A DNA stretch of 64,000 nucleotides from Bradyrhizobium diazoefficiens (GCF_016612535.1 NZ_JAENXS010000002.1:2666001-2730000), one strand, 5' to 3'; shown: positions 8,244 through 17,729, counted from the stretch's first letter. Notes: generated by a model not told the origin, from the letters alone. Translations and numbers: made by a program.

Positions 8244-8642
8244 ATGTCGAACTCGCACGATTATTCGCCGCTATCAGCAACGACGGATACTTCATCAACG
8301 GCGCAGGCCACCTCGCTGTGCAACGCGGGGCGCGATCGCCAATGGGCCAAGATTCGCGAAATCACGGAAGCTCTGCGGACGGCGGGATTTGAAAGTCTTG
8401 ATCAGCAGGCTGGAGCACTCGGCCTCAGTCGGAGCACGACATGGTCGATCCTAAGCGGCCAGCACAAGAATTCAGGCCTGTCGACCAGCACGATCACCCG
8501 CATCCTGAGCAATGAGCAAGTTCCGAAGCTGGTTCGCAAGAAGCTTCTGGAATATGTAGAGGAGAAGGCGCAGGGGCTTTACGGCGACAACCCGATCAGA
8601 GTCGAACAGTTCAAGGAACGCTTGGCGAGACTCCAGCCTTAG
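8244..8642 (+). CDS. Helix-turn-helix DNA-binding protein
   Basis: A 132-residue protein. Residues 1-30 are Ser/Thr-rich and probably disordered. The middle carries a helix-turn-helix-like unit, LDQQAGALGLSRSTTWSILSG, followed by STSTITRILSNEQVP, similar in layout to XRE/Cro-type DNA-binding domains. The C-terminal third is charged and helical. No sensor domain is visible. It stands alone between EPS-related genes and may regulate neighbours, but no target can be named beyond the palindrome upstream. Confidence 0.7.
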   Translation: MSNSHDYSPLSATTDTSSTAQATSLCNAGRDRQWAKIREITEALRTAGFESLDQQAGALGLSRSTTWSILSGQHKNSGLSTSTITRILSNEQVPKLVRKKLLEYVEEKAQGLYGDNPIRVEQFKERLARLQP

Positions 8643-8812
8643 AAACCTTCCCAAAAAGCGTTCGGCCGGGGCGTCAACATGCGCATTCTTGCGAGGTGGG
8701 ACCGGCGTTAAAGGCGCCGACCCGGCCTGGATGAAAATGGGTAAAACATCTTTCATGCAATCGACTGGGAATTCACCCATTTTCTTCCTAGCGTGTATCC
8801 ATCACATTGACG

Positions 8813-9106
8813 CTACCAAACCTGATAATTACCCCATCCGGTATATGCACCCCAGTACGGAGCCCCACCATACGGCCCGTAGGCTCCATAAAGCGAGCAG
8901 GCATCGCGTATCCGGCATTTGGGGTAGCGAACCCGGATATATTCACGCCTAGTATAGATGCGCTCGTGTGGGCGGCAGCCAAGGTCAGTGCATTCCCGGA
9001 CCACCGATTGGGCCGGGACCGGAGCGTCCGCAGCAGCGATCGGCCCCGCGGGGACAAGCAGGGCCGGAACCGCAAGCATTGTTAGCAGATAAATGGCGCT
9101 TCTCAC
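8813..9106 (-). CDS. Small secreted Tyr/Gly-rich protein
   Basis: 97 residues. The GTG at 9106 is selected because AGGAGG lies 6-7 nt upstream; a longer frame to 9196 has no such site. A signal peptide (IYLLTMLAVPALLVPAG) with a likely cut near IAAADA is followed by a Cys-containing basic segment (CTDLGCRPHERIYTRREYIRVRYPKC). The tail is Tyr/Gly/Trp-rich (YGAYGPYGGAPYWGAYTGW). Four Cys residues could form disulfides in the periplasm. The family is not recognised. Confidence 0.7.
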   Translation of the reverse strand: MRSAIYLLTMLAVPALLVPAGPIAAADAPVPAQSVVRECTDLGCRPHERIYTRREYIRVRYPKCRIRDACSLYGAYGPYGGAPYWGAYTGWGNYQVW

Positions 9107-9245
9107 GTGAGCCTCCTGACTTCGCGGATGCAGAATCGAATGGCCGACTGGCCGCTCCTTTGGATAGCACAAGCTGCCACTATACCGAGCGTGCAATGTC
9201 TTTGCGGGCGGAGTGTGCCCCGGCAGTCACACTGTCGCCGCGGCG

Positions 9246-10094
9246 TCATTCGTCGTGGAGTTTAGGATGCAACGGCCTTGCGCGGATTCCAAAAATCGTC
9301 GCAACCGGACGCCAGCCTCCCACTAGAGTGCCTGATCTAAGGCCTCGGGCCTCCGGACCGACGACAAGCGTGCTGGAATGGCCGCCATCTAGCATCATTC
9401 CAGTCCAACCGCCCCGTTCGGCCAGTTTGGCCAGCAACAAATGCGGCGATATATTCTCGGCCACAGCAAGGAACAGGCGCCGGCCAACCTGATCCAGCGC
9501 GACCGCCGTCCGGGCGTCCGGCATGGCGCTCCCGATCCTCACGCGTCCTTCGCGCAGGTCGATTGCCTGTCCACCGATCGCCCACCGGGCACGCGCAAGG
9601 TCGACGGCCGGCGGGGGTTTCGACAGCGTAAACCATGGGGTTAGCCTGTCGTCGAACGCCAAGAGATAGGAGTGTTCCCATAGGTGGTTGACGACATGCT
9701 CCGCGACTACCGTCTCGACACTTCGCGCCATATCGCCAGGCAGTTGCACGTAACCAAGAGACCGCGATGTGAAGAGGCTGGCGTTGACAGCAACAACAAG
9801 GTGCTGTTCTCGGACGACGCTCGAGACGTAAGCCAGCCGGTACTCCCACCCCGATTGGACGGCCTGCAGGTCCAGCGGGGTCACGAACACTTCGATTCCA
9901 GGCGTCGAAAGGTCGACTTGAACGATGTGGAGCAGCCCTCCCCCTTCCGTTCCGGCCGCAACTCTCTCCGTGACGTAACGAACACCTGAGCAAATTTCGA
10001 TCCATTCACCGACAGGGGTGAATATCTGCGGCGAGCCAGGACCCCCGCCAAACAGGCAGATCGTCGCAATTGCCAGGAGCCGTCGAAAAGCCAT
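9246..10094 (-). CDS. Secreted phosphodiester glycosidase family (NAGPA-like) protein
   Basis: A 282-residue protein with an N-terminal hydrophobic signal (LLAIATICLFGG). The body matches the NAGPA / phosphodiester glycosidase fold: VVAVNASLFT in the first half, ARTAVALDQVGRRLFLAVAE in the middle, and the diagnostic GMMLDGGHSSTLVV and GWRPVATIFGI near the end. Family members hydrolyse GlcNAc-phosphodiester bonds or are uncharacterised bacterial exopolysaccharide-associated proteins. It is divergent from the Wza-type gene, 149 nt away. A role in trimming a secreted polysaccharide or a phospho-sugar is inference. Confidence 0.83.
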   Translation of the reverse strand: MAFRRLLAIATICLFGGGPGSPQIFTPVGEWIEICSGVRYVTERVAAGTEGGGLLHIVQVDLSTPGIEVFVTPLDLQAVQSGWEYRLAYVSSVVREQHLVVAVNASLFTSRSLGYVQLPGDMARSVETVVAEHVVNHLWEHSYLLAFDDRLTPWFTLSKPPPAVDLARARWAIGGQAIDLREGRVRIGSAMPDARTAVALDQVGRRLFLAVAENISPHLLLAKLAERGGWTGMMLDGGHSSTLVVGPEARGLRSGTLVGGWRPVATIFGIRARPLHPKLHDE

Positions 10095-10243
10095 CGGTGC
10101 GAGGTTTGCCTATGGCCAGACTGACGTGGCAGATATGCCACAGTCAGCAAAACATGCCCGTCAGGAAGTTAGGTTAACCGTTTATTCCAATCTTTGCATG
10201 CTATTCATCCCTACGGATTGGACCGTGTTTAGGGATATTTGAG

Positions 10244-11461
10244 TTGAGACCAGCGGCATTTGTGGCAACCATGTTGCTCGTTCCAACTCTTGGCGGCTGC
10301 GCGCTTTTGCCGGCAACCGGTCCATCCGAAATTGCCGTAAGGGATGCCTCTTACGTCAACCCCGACAGCCTCCCGCATGCCTTCGTCAAAGTCACACCAC
10401 AAGTGGTCTCGGTTTTGGCTTCATCCGCCCCGCGACTGACTCGATTCGCCACGCAGCAGCGTCCGAAGGATCTTCGCTTCGGTATTGGCGATACAATCTC
10501 CGTAACCATCTTCGAGGCCAGCACCGGCGGGCTCTTCATCCCGGCAGAAGCGGGCGTGCGGCCAGGCAATTTCATCACGATCCCGACCCAAGCGGTCGAC
10601 ACGCACGGAAATATCTCCATCCCCTACGCCGGCAACATCAGGGCATTGGGAAGAACCAAGGACGAGGTGCAGCAGGCCATCGTCGAGGCGCTCAAGAATC
10701 GCGCGATCGACCCGCAAGTGGTCGTCTCGACGGTCGACCAACAAACCTCACTGGTGACGATGGTGGGTGAGGTCGGACGTCCGGGCCGCGTGCCGATCAC
10801 TGCCACTCCGGAGCGTGTTTTGGACTACATCGCTCGCGCTGGGGGTACCCAGGGTCCCGCGTCCGAGATGTGGATCATGCTCGAGCGTCACGGCAGCCGT
10901 GCGACTGCTCCGCTGGGCTCCCTGATCTACGAACCGGCCAATAATGTTTTTGTGCATGCCAACGATACGGTTTTCCTGTATCGGGAGCCCCAGACGTTCC
11001 TCGCCTTCGGCGCTCTAGGTCGGCAGCAGCAATATCCCTTCGGCGCGTGGCGTCTCTCTTTGGCAGAAGCCGTGTCGAAAGCTGGTGGTCTACTGGACGG
11101 TCAAGCCAATCCGGCCTCGGTGTTCCTCTATCGCGGCGAGCCCTGCGAAGTTGCTAGCGCGATGGGGATCGATTGCTCGAAATATCCCGGGCCAATCGTG
11201 CCGGTCATTTACAATATGAACTTCCGCGATCCATCCAGCTTCTTCTTGGCGACAAAGTTCGAAATGCGTAACAAGGATGTCCTGTACGTCACCAATTCGG
11301 CATCGGTCGAAGTCGGAAAGTTCGTGGCCTTCCTCCATACACTCAACACGGCTGTCCAGGACCCGATGTCGACTGTTACGCAAGGCTATGCTCTGAGGAA
11401 TCTGATCAACGGGTCCGGTTCGAGCACGATCATAGCCACGCCATCGACTTCAACACCGTAA
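10244..11461 (+). CDS. Polysaccharide export outer-membrane lipoprotein (Wza type)
   Basis: A 405-residue protein with an N-terminal lipobox (PTLGGC). The poly-export domain contains RFGIGDTISVTIFEAS and VDTHGNISIPYAGNI. SLBB-type repeats follow, with VVVSTVDQQTSLVTMVGEV, VLDYIARAGG and LAEAVSKAGGLLDGQANPASVFLYRGE. It forms the outer-membrane channel for EPS export and would work with the Wzc-type kinase (42372-44795). The TTG start at 10244 is preferred since AGGGAT lies upstream; ATG at 10271 is possible but would leave a very short signal. Confidence 0.93.
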   Translation: MRPAAFVATMLLVPTLGGCALLPATGPSEIAVRDASYVNPDSLPHAFVKVTPQVVSVLASSAPRLTRFATQQRPKDLRFGIGDTISVTIFEASTGGLFIPAEAGVRPGNFITIPTQAVDTHGNISIPYAGNIRALGRTKDEVQQAIVEALKNRAIDPQVVVSTVDQQTSLVTMVGEVGRPGRVPITATPERVLDYIARAGGTQGPASEMWIMLERHGSRATAPLGSLIYEPANNVFVHANDTVFLYREPQTFLAFGALGRQQQYPFGAWRLSLAEAVSKAGGLLDGQANPASVFLYRGEPCEVASAMGIDCSKYPGPIVPVIYNMNFRDPSSFFLATKFEMRNKDVLYVTNSASVEVGKFVAFLHTLNTAVQDPMSTVTQGYALRNLINGSGSSTIIATPSTSTP

Positions 11462-11475
11462 CGGGCGCATCAATC

Positions 11476-11505
11476 AAAGCTGTGGCCGCTCAATGCCGCA
11501 GCTTT
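11476..11505 (+). terminator. Hairpin after the Wza-type gene
   Basis: AAAGCTGTGGC pairs with GCCGCAGCTTT (11 bp with one G-U pair) over an 8-nt loop, 14 nt after the stop. There is no strong U-tract, so it may be a terminator or an mRNA-stabilising hairpin. Confidence 0.5.
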
Positions 11506-11682
11506 GAACCCAGGGTGTAGCGGCGCGGTTGTTCGCCGAATAATGTCGATCAGCGCGCCGGTCTGGCTATGATTGTTGCGCGCGGTTTTGCCGTCCCGGG
11601 ATTTACGCGCAGTGCACGACCACGGTTTCCGTAGAAGCAATGAGCCGCTCCTGCGCGCATCGTCCCTCGGCAAACACCTGAA

Positions 11683-13593
11683 TCACCTCGCCGTCGCGAC
11701 TGCACTCTTTGGCGCATCAGCCGAGGCTCTCCGTTGCTGCTCCTTGATCCATTTCTCGTAGAGCCACAACGAGTAAAATACCCCTACCCCTCCCCATCCA
11801 TTCAGGAGGTCGTGCCAAGCTTTCCGGAGCAGCTTTGAATCGAGGTGGTCCAACACAGCCGAACGAGAGGAAAAGAGCTCGTCCTCCACTTGTTCGCGAA
11901 GCGGTCCAGTCATCCATTCCCGCAGCGGAATGGGAAAGCCCTTTTTGACCTGCGGAACATACCGGTCCGGAAATCTCTGCTTCAGCAAATGTCTCAATAC
12001 TCTCTTACCCGGCCCGGAACGCGGCAATTTCAATTCGGAAGGAATCCGCGCCGCAATTCCCGCGACTTCGACGTCGAGAAAAGGGGCACGCAACTCGACG
12101 CTCGCGCCCATGCTCATCTTATCGGCCTTTTGGAGTAACGACTCCGGCAACTGCCATTCCATGTCGAATGCGAGAAGGCTACTGAGACGATCCGGATAAT
12201 GACGGAACATCTGCTCAGATATTTCAGCCGAGCGGCTGAACAGCATGCTGCGCTGATCTTTGCTGTGCCCCCGCGGCTGTCGAACATCACCCGGGAAGCC
12301 TTCTGAGCGCAGATTGACGAATTCCTGGCCGCTGCTCGAATGCACTCGTGCCAAAAGCCTCTGCCAGCGCGAGCTCTCCCAAGGCGAGCTGGCGCTGGGC
12401 AGGACGCGCGCAAGCACCCGCAGTGTCTCAGAACGATCTAGGGTCGACATCGCTCCAAGATATCGGCCTTCATACCCTGCAAAGAGTTCGTCACTCCCCT
12501 CGCCGGACAACAAAACCTTGACATGATTGCGGGCAAGCTCGCAAAGAAGCAAAACAGCAAAGCACGCGGGGTCGCCGATCGGCTCGCCGAGATGGCGCAG
12601 CACCCTATCCAAATTGTCGGCAAATTGCCGCTCGTTCAACTTCAATGCATGGTGCTGGGACTTCGACTGCCCGGCAACCAGTGCCGCACCGTTCAACTCG
12701 CTATCGCTGCTGTCAAATCCCACCGAAAAGGTGCTGATGCTTCCTCGGACGATCTCCTGTGCGTAGTTGAGGATCGCGAAGCTGTCCAAGCCGCTGCTCA
12801 GCAGGACGCCAACGGGAACATCTGCGCGCAGATGCATCGAAATGCTTTGGCCAAGCACCGTGTCCAGCTGCGAGATGGCGGCGCGCTCGTCCAGCAAATC
12901 AACCGCTAATCCTTGCCCGAATTGCCAGTAGCGCGAGATCTTCAGCTCGCAGCTATCCAGCGAAAGCTGCGCCCAGCATCCAGGCGATAGTTTCAGGATC
13001 TTGCGGTAGTGAGTCCTTGGCGGAGGCAGGGACAACCAGCATGTATAGTCTAGGAAAGCCTCGTGATCGATTGTGAAGTCAACCCAAGGAACCGCACGCA
13101 ACGCGCTTATCTCGCTAGCAAACGCGAATTTTCCCTCCTGCTTCGTATAGTAGAGCGGCTTTTGGCCAAAATGATCCCTCGCAAGAAAGAGGGTTCTGCT
13201 TCTGAGATCAAAGACGCAGAACGCGAACATGCCGCGCAGGTGCTGCACCATGTACCGTCCATACTCCTCATATAGATGGACGAGCACCTCGGTGTCCGAG
13301 CGGGTGCGAAAGACGTGGCCGCGCTCCTCCAGGCGGCAGGTCAATTCCTTGTAATTGTAGATCTCCCCATTGAAGACTATTCCAACGTCATAGGTCTCGT
13401 TCCAGATCGGCTGATCCCCACTCTGAAGATCGACGATCGACAATCTGCGCATGCCAACTGCAAAGGACTGCTCGGGACATACGAAAGAGCCCTCACCGTC
13501 CGGCCCGCGATGATAGATCTGATCCAGCATCGCGCTCAGCAATTCAGGCGCGGCCAAACCCGACCTATCGACTAGTCCGGCGATTCCACACAT
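11683..13593 (-). CDS. asnB: Asparagine synthetase B-type glutamine amidotransferase
   Basis: A 636-residue protein, normal length for AsnB. The N-terminal class II glutaminase domain starts MCGIAGLVDR with the catalytic Cys2, followed by YHRGPDGEG, RRLSIVDLQSGDQP and FNGEIYNYKEL. The synthetase domain has the PP-loop VLLSSGLDSFAILNYAQ, then LLSGEGSDELFAGYEGR and KADKMSMGASVELRAPFLD. Family enzymes form Asn from Asp, Gln and ATP. Copies inside polysaccharide loci are often thought to amidate sugar acids, which is inference here. It converges with the Wza-type gene. Confidence 0.94.
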   Translation of the reverse strand: MCGIAGLVDRSGLAAPELLSAMLDQIYHRGPDGEGSFVCPEQSFAVGMRRLSIVDLQSGDQPIWNETYDVGIVFNGEIYNYKELTCRLEERGHVFRTRSDTEVLVHLYEEYGRYMVQHLRGMFAFCVFDLRSRTLFLARDHFGQKPLYYTKQEGKFAFASEISALRAVPWVDFTIDHEAFLDYTCWLSLPPPRTHYRKILKLSPGCWAQLSLDSCELKISRYWQFGQGLAVDLLDERAAISQLDTVLGQSISMHLRADVPVGVLLSSGLDSFAILNYAQEIVRGSISTFSVGFDSSDSELNGAALVAGQSKSQHHALKLNERQFADNLDRVLRHLGEPIGDPACFAVLLLCELARNHVKVLLSGEGSDELFAGYEGRYLGAMSTLDRSETLRVLARVLPSASSPWESSRWQRLLARVHSSSGQEFVNLRSEGFPGDVRQPRGHSKDQRSMLFSRSAEISEQMFRHYPDRLSSLLAFDMEWQLPESLLQKADKMSMGASVELRAPFLDVEVAGIAARIPSELKLPRSGPGKRVLRHLLKQRFPDRYVPQVKKGFPIPLREWMTGPLREQVEDELFSSRSAVLDHLDSKLLRKAWHDLLNGWGGVGVFYSLWLYEKWIKEQQRRASADAPKSAVATAR

Positions 13594-13971
13594 TAACTAG
13601 AACTAGCTTTCACGGTATGGGCCTGTTAGCAGCAGGCTTTTTCGTCGCCAGCGCTGAATTGTTCGGCTTGCTAGCCTGGCATCGTATGCCAGTAACTGCC
13701 GCCGTTGACCAAACAGGCATTCTCATCGAATGGGTCATCCTCGGGCTGCGTGAGCCTCACTTCTAATGAGCGGAAGACGATAGGAGCCAAATGCAGTCTG
13801 GCCGAATCGCAATGGAGCAGCCCGGGGCGGACGCTCATCTTGCCACTTGCTCCTTACACAAGCCTGTCGTCGGCGTATCCCGTGGCGAAGAATCAGCCTT
13901 CGCTTGAAACGACTGAGCGTCGCCGCCAGATCAGCACCGGCACCGGAGTGTCGCCGTCCTGAAATCACCTA
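13594..13971. other. Intergenic region with no supported gene
   Basis: Short frames exist on both strands (for example 13705-13962 and 13735-13968) but none has recognisable protein features or a good ribosome site. It separates asnB from the next gene and leads into the promoter at 13972. Confidence 0.4.
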
Positions 13972-13999
13972 TTGACATACCTTTCGGATTAAATAAAAT
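13972..13999 (+). promoter_or_regulatory. Sigma-70-type promoter of the 14032 gene
   Basis: TTGACA at 13972-13977 and TAAAAT at 13994-13999 are separated by 16 bp, and a start about 33 nt downstream of the -10 gives a very short leader. The surroundings are AT-rich in a GC-rich genome. This is the clearest housekeeping-type promoter in the window. Confidence 0.65.
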
Positions 14000-14031
14000 T
14001 AAACTGAATATAAAACAAACGGTGAAATACA

Positions 14032-14655
14032 ATGAACTTTAAGGCCCTTATTGGCGGCGTGGCACTTTCCGCGTTATTCGCCCACACTGCGGAAGCAGGC
14101 CTTATATATTCAGCCCCGGCGTCAACGGGACCTATCGCAACTAACCAGACTGATTCGTTGTCCTTCAGCTCGTCACCCGTCGCTGCCGGCTTGTCGTTTG
14201 TTATTGATGGTTATGGCAGCCTGGATGGACAGAATTTCTATGAAGACGACTTCTCGCTGAAGTTGAACAACGTTCTGATCTTTTCCGGCACCTTCAATCT
14301 CGGTGGCGGCAGCAATAGCGGCTCGCAGTTTAATATCTACTCCAATCCATTCGGCGCGACTTTCACCAATCTGACCGGGAACGGCACCGGCATCGGCTGG
14401 CACGGGGGCCAGGAGGCGCTGAGCTTCGCAGGTCTTCCCTTGATTGCAGGACTGAATACGATCACCTTTGGCTACACGAGCCTTGGCACCGGCCATGCTG
14501 GATTTCAAGGACTCCGCGACGAGGGCTGGGGCATCGAGCAGGTCGCCGTCAGCGCAGTTCCAGGCCCGACGGTCGGCGCAGGCGCCGCCAGTTTTGCTTT
14601 TGCAGCCTGTCTGTTGGGATGGCTCATGAACCGGCGCAGCCGCCGGTTTGCCTGA
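14032..14655 (+). CDS. Secreted protein with VPGP-type C-terminal sorting signal
   Basis: A 207-residue protein. A signal peptide (ALIGGVALSALFAHTAEAG) is followed by a Gly/Ser/Asn-rich beta-type domain with GLSFVIDGYGSLDGQNFYED and GIGWHGGQE. The C-terminus reads SAVPGPTVGAG, then a hydrophobic stretch (FAFAACLLGWLM) and NRRSRRF. This is the same three-part signal as in the genes at 4076 and 15000. The gene has its own promoter immediately upstream. No enzyme motif is visible. Proposed fate is exosortase processing and surface retention. Confidence 0.87.
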   Translation: MNFKALIGGVALSALFAHTAEAGLIYSAPASTGPIATNQTDSLSFSSSPVAAGLSFVIDGYGSLDGQNFYEDDFSLKLNNVLIFSGTFNLGGGSNSGSQFNIYSNPFGATFTNLTGNGTGIGWHGGQEALSFAGLPLIAGLNTITFGYTSLGTGHAGFQGLRDEGWGIEQVAVSAVPGPTVGAGAASFAFAACLLGWLMNRRSRRFA

Positions 14656-14999
14656 CGGAAACGCTCTTCTAGGAGCAATTCTGGGCGTGCCCTCCGCTGT
14701 CTCTGGGTATCGGGTGACGCCCTCGCGGCGCCATGCATTTCAGTGGATCCGTTAGGTCCGGTAGGCGGAAGCTCGGAGCGGCACTCGCCAACCAACGAGC
14801 GATTGGTCAATGCAGCCTTGCGATGATCTCCGACCTCTGTCCGATGGCTGATCGCATAGCCTGAGCTGATGCCCTTGCGATTTCAGGCTGGTTTCGGCCC
14901 AGCGCTCCCCCGCGAATTCAACTGCGGACCATTGCGCGATTATCTGCAGCCTCAAATGCCCCACGGCTCTGCGTTAGTGGAACAGAGCCGCGGCAATGA
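14656..14999. other. Convergent intergenic region with hairpin
   Basis: No convincing gene is seen on either strand. Near its right end CGGCTCTG (14964-14971) pairs with CAGAGCCG (14983-14990) over an 11-nt loop, just after the stop of the minus-strand gene at 15000. It is a possible weak terminator without a U-tract. Confidence 0.4.
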
Positions 15000-15851
15000 T
15001 CAATGAGCGCCTGAGACCGCCATCTGCAAGCGACGACGACGCAGAAGGGCTCCGCAGCATCCCGCGATCACAAAGAGGACGCCCGGCAAGCCGGCGCCGA
15101 CCATTGGCCCAGGCACGCTGACGACACGCTGGAAGACATCATTCGCACATGTCATTGCCCAAGACATGGCAAATGTGTCGCCGAGCGTGTGTTGATCATT
15201 GATGTAGTAAGTGATCGTGGATCCGCTCACGACCGACCAGCTTCCACCGTACAGGGCTTTTTGTCCGGCATCGGGCGCAAACTGCACGGCTTGGCCTTGG
15301 CGGAAATAAAAACCGTTGTTGCCAGAGTACGGCGCAGTCACCGGATCGCCATTCACGTTGGACATGATGATCTTGCCGTCCAGCGTCTTGTAGTACTGCG
15401 CCACGTGCGTGGTCTTATAGTCGACCTCCTGTTGAACGGCGCCGATCTGATACAGCCCACCCGTACCCGGTGTGGACGACGTCACGAAGGCCCAGGTCCA
15501 GTCATTGGGTTGGTAGTAATCATTTGAGTAATGAGTGGCCGCGGTTCCTATTGGCGAGTAGTTCGCCACCGTTGTGAAGAACAGTGAGCCGTAAGTCGTT
15601 CCCTGGGCTGCGGAGGTCCCGGGCTCTCCAGCGTACCCGGTATGCAGGACGATCTTCAGCGTATTGCCGCCATTGGTCCGCGAGACATCAACATAGGAAA
15701 CGTTGAAGACGCTGCTCGAACCGATCACGTCCTTGTTGGAGACGTTCTGGGTGTCAATTCCGCCCCAATAATTATCGCCATAAGATCCCGCGGCTGCAGG
15801 ACCACTTAATACGACCAAAGCCAAAACTGCAAAAATGCGATCAGTCCACAT
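15000..15851 (-). CDS. Secreted protein with VPGP-type C-terminal sorting signal
   Basis: A 283-residue protein starting MWTDRIFAVLALVVLSGPAAAG, a good signal peptide. The body is rich in Tyr, Asn, Thr and Gly (SYGDNYWGGIDTQNVSN, NGGNTLKIVLHTGYAGE), like a beta-sandwich. The C-terminus is VVSVPGPMVGAGLPG, then a hydrophobic helix (VLFVIAGCCGALL) and RRRRLQ. The motif VPGPxVGAG is shared with the genes at 4076 and 14032. It converges with the 14032 gene, so two probable substrates lie together between asnB and the sugar transferase. The function of the body is not recognised. Confidence 0.87.
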   Translation of the reverse strand: MWTDRIFAVLALVVLSGPAAAGSYGDNYWGGIDTQNVSNKDVIGSSSVFNVSYVDVSRTNGGNTLKIVLHTGYAGEPGTSAAQGTTYGSLFFTTVANYSPIGTAATHYSNDYYQPNDWTWAFVTSSTPGTGGLYQIGAVQQEVDYKTTHVAQYYKTLDGKIIMSNVNGDPVTAPYSGNNGFYFRQGQAVQFAPDAGQKALYGGSWSVVSGSTITYYINDQHTLGDTFAMSWAMTCANDVFQRVVSVPGPMVGAGLPGVLFVIAGCCGALLRRRRLQMAVSGAH

Positions 15852-16215
15852 TCAAGTCTTCCAAGCGTTCAAATACATAGTTACGGAACCCTGAACGCCA
15901 GCAGCGGTCAATGGATATTTATTGGATTCAGGCTTTATTAAATTTCAATATGAATGCGAATCTCCGCGACGCGCCTCTTGGCGCAAGATTTGCTTGGCAG
16001 CCGGCACTGCGAATTTGCTGAACGCCGTAAACCCAGCGTCACGTTAGAGTTAACAAATGATCGTAGAGATTTAAGTTGCTCCCGCCGGGCCTGGACCTTA
16101 ATAGTTCGTTACCCGAGGTTTGCAAAAAACTGTTGCAGATGCGCCACAGAGCAGCAACGATTTAGAGTTTTGTCTAACCGGCGATTAAATCGCGTGATAA
16201 TGTCGAGAATTTAAC
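15852..16215. other. Divergent promoter region
   Basis: 364 nt between the divergent 15000-15851 gene and the sugar-transferase gene. It is AT-rich near 15930-15960 and must hold both promoters, but I could not fix a confident -35/-10 pair. An 86-codon frame (15954-16214) has no protein-like features and is left out. Confidence 0.4.
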
Positions 16216-17679
16216 ATGATCATTCCCTCCCCGAGTTCGAGATCGCGCAACAAGATCATCGTTTCCTCTTGGGACCTGGTGTGGGCGACTGCCTCACCAC
16301 CCCTTGCCCTGTTTGTTCGGGACGGATCGGCGCCATTCCACGGCGACTGGGCGGTAGCCGTCTATTACTGTCTGTTCGCCTCTGCTTTTGCGCTGCTTAG
16401 CTTCTTCGCTCTCCGGATTCAGGACGGGCTGCTTCGCAATTTTTCCGTACAGGAATTCCTGTCCATCCTTGAGGCGGTGCTGTTTACGGAACTGATGACT
16501 TGCGGCGTCCTGTTCTCGCTGACGCGCATGGACGGCATTCCGCGCTCGATGCCTCTGATTCATGCCGCGTTGCTGGGTGCAGGGCTCATCGGTGGCCGGC
16601 TCTTCTTTCGCGTCGTATTGCCAGACAGCGCACATGAACACCAAACCAAGCGAGAGCGCGTCATCGTCATCGGCGCGTCCCGCTTCGCTTTCCACTTTAT
16701 CCAAATGCTGCGCGCCTATGCACCGCCCAGCCATCCTGTCATCGCCGTGCTGGATCAGAATCCCAAGATGGTGGGACGTGCAGTGGCAGACGTCCAGGTC
16801 ATGGGGGCGCCGCACGAACTCGACGCGATCATTACGGAGTTCGCAATTCATGGCATCCATGTCGACCGGGTCGTGGTGGCTGGCGAGGGAAGTCAGCTCG
16901 GTGAAGCCACCAGCCAGGAGATCGAGCGCGTCTGTCTGGAGCGGCAGATTCAGCTGCAGTATCTGCCTCGCCTGGTCGGCATCACCCAATGGAAAGAGCC
17001 AGAGCTCGTAAGCGCCAGCGAGCAGGCCGCGCAACATCCGCTCTCCGCCTATTTTTGGTTGAAGCGATGGATCGACGTGCTGGGCGCGCTCGCACTCGTG
17101 GTTATTCTATCACCGGTCGCTCTGGTGGCGGGTATTTTGGTCCTCCTAGACGTGGGCTCTCCAATTCTGTTCTGGCAGGAGCGACTTGGCTGGAAGGGCC
17201 GCCCGTTCCTGATCTACAAGTTCAGGACATTGCACGCTCCCTTTGATGCTGATGGGGAGCGCGTTGAGACGAGCCGCGAGCCATCGGTTATCGGGCGCTT
17301 CCTGCGCGCCACGCGGCTCGACGAGCTGCCGCAATTGTTGAATGTGCTGCTCGGAGACATGTCCTTGGTCGGTCCGCGGCCTCTGCTGCCGGAGGATCAG
17401 CCTGGGAATCTCGCCGATCGTCTTTCGGTTCGCCCCGGACTGACCGGCTGGGCGCAAGTCAATGGCGGCAAACTCGTCAGCAAGGAGGAAAAAGAAGCGT
17501 TCGACACCTGGTACGTGCGCAACGCAAGCCTCCGCGTTGACATCTACATCGCGCTGCTCACCCTGAAAATCGTCATGACCAACCAATATGCCGGGCGGGA
17601 GGCAAAGGCCGACACCGAGCAGGTTCGCCAGAAAGGCGTCGACATTCTGACCGCAGCTCAACGGAAGATCGCGTCCTAA
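16216..17679 (+). CDS. Undecaprenyl-phosphate sugar phosphotransferase (EPS-initiating enzyme)
   Basis: A 487-residue membrane protein of the polyprenyl glycosylphosphotransferase family (WbaP/GumD/ExoY type). About four N-terminal membrane helices are followed by a Rossmann-like middle domain ([18 protein letters not shown]). After one further helix ([19 protein letters not shown]) the C-terminal bacterial sugar-transferase domain carries [49 protein letters not shown] and [12 protein letters not shown]. It transfers a sugar-1-phosphate from a UDP-sugar to undecaprenyl phosphate to start the EPS repeat. It lies 50 nt before the UXS gene and probably shares its transcript. Confidence 0.94.
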   Translation: MIIPSPSSRSRNKIIVSSWDLVWATASPPLALFVRDGSAPFHGDWAVAVYYCLFASAFALLSFFALRIQDGLLRNFSVQEFLSILEAVLFTELMTCGVLFSLTRMDGIPRSMPLIHAALLGAGLIGGRLFFRVVLPDSAHEHQTKRERVIVIGASRFAFHFIQMLRAYAPPSHPVIAVLDQNPKMVGRAVADVQVMGAPHELDAIITEFAIHGIHVDRVVVAGEGSQLGEATSQEIERVCLERQIQLQYLPRLVGITQWKEPELVSASEQAAQHPLSAYFWLKRWIDVLGALALVVILSPVALVAGILVLLDVGSPILFWQERLGWKGRPFLIYKFRTLHAPFDADGERVETSREPSVIGRFLRATRLDELPQLLNVLLGDMSLVGPRPLLPEDQPGNLADRLSVRPGLTGWAQVNGGKLVSKEEKEAFDTWYVRNASLRVDIYIALLTLKIVMTNQYAGREAKADTEQVRQKGVDILTAAQRKIAS

Positions 17680-17729
17680 GTCCTCGCTCCGATGACAACC
17701 ACCCTGCTACGCTTGGAAGGCATTTCTGC

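Noticed and set aside
13705..13968. Overlapping short frames on both strands between asnB and the 14032 gene
   Set aside because: Mirror-image frames in GC-rich DNA without motifs or ribosome sites.
15954..16214. 86-codon frame in the divergent promoter region
   Set aside because: Basic, low-information composition, no ribosome site, lies where promoters are needed.
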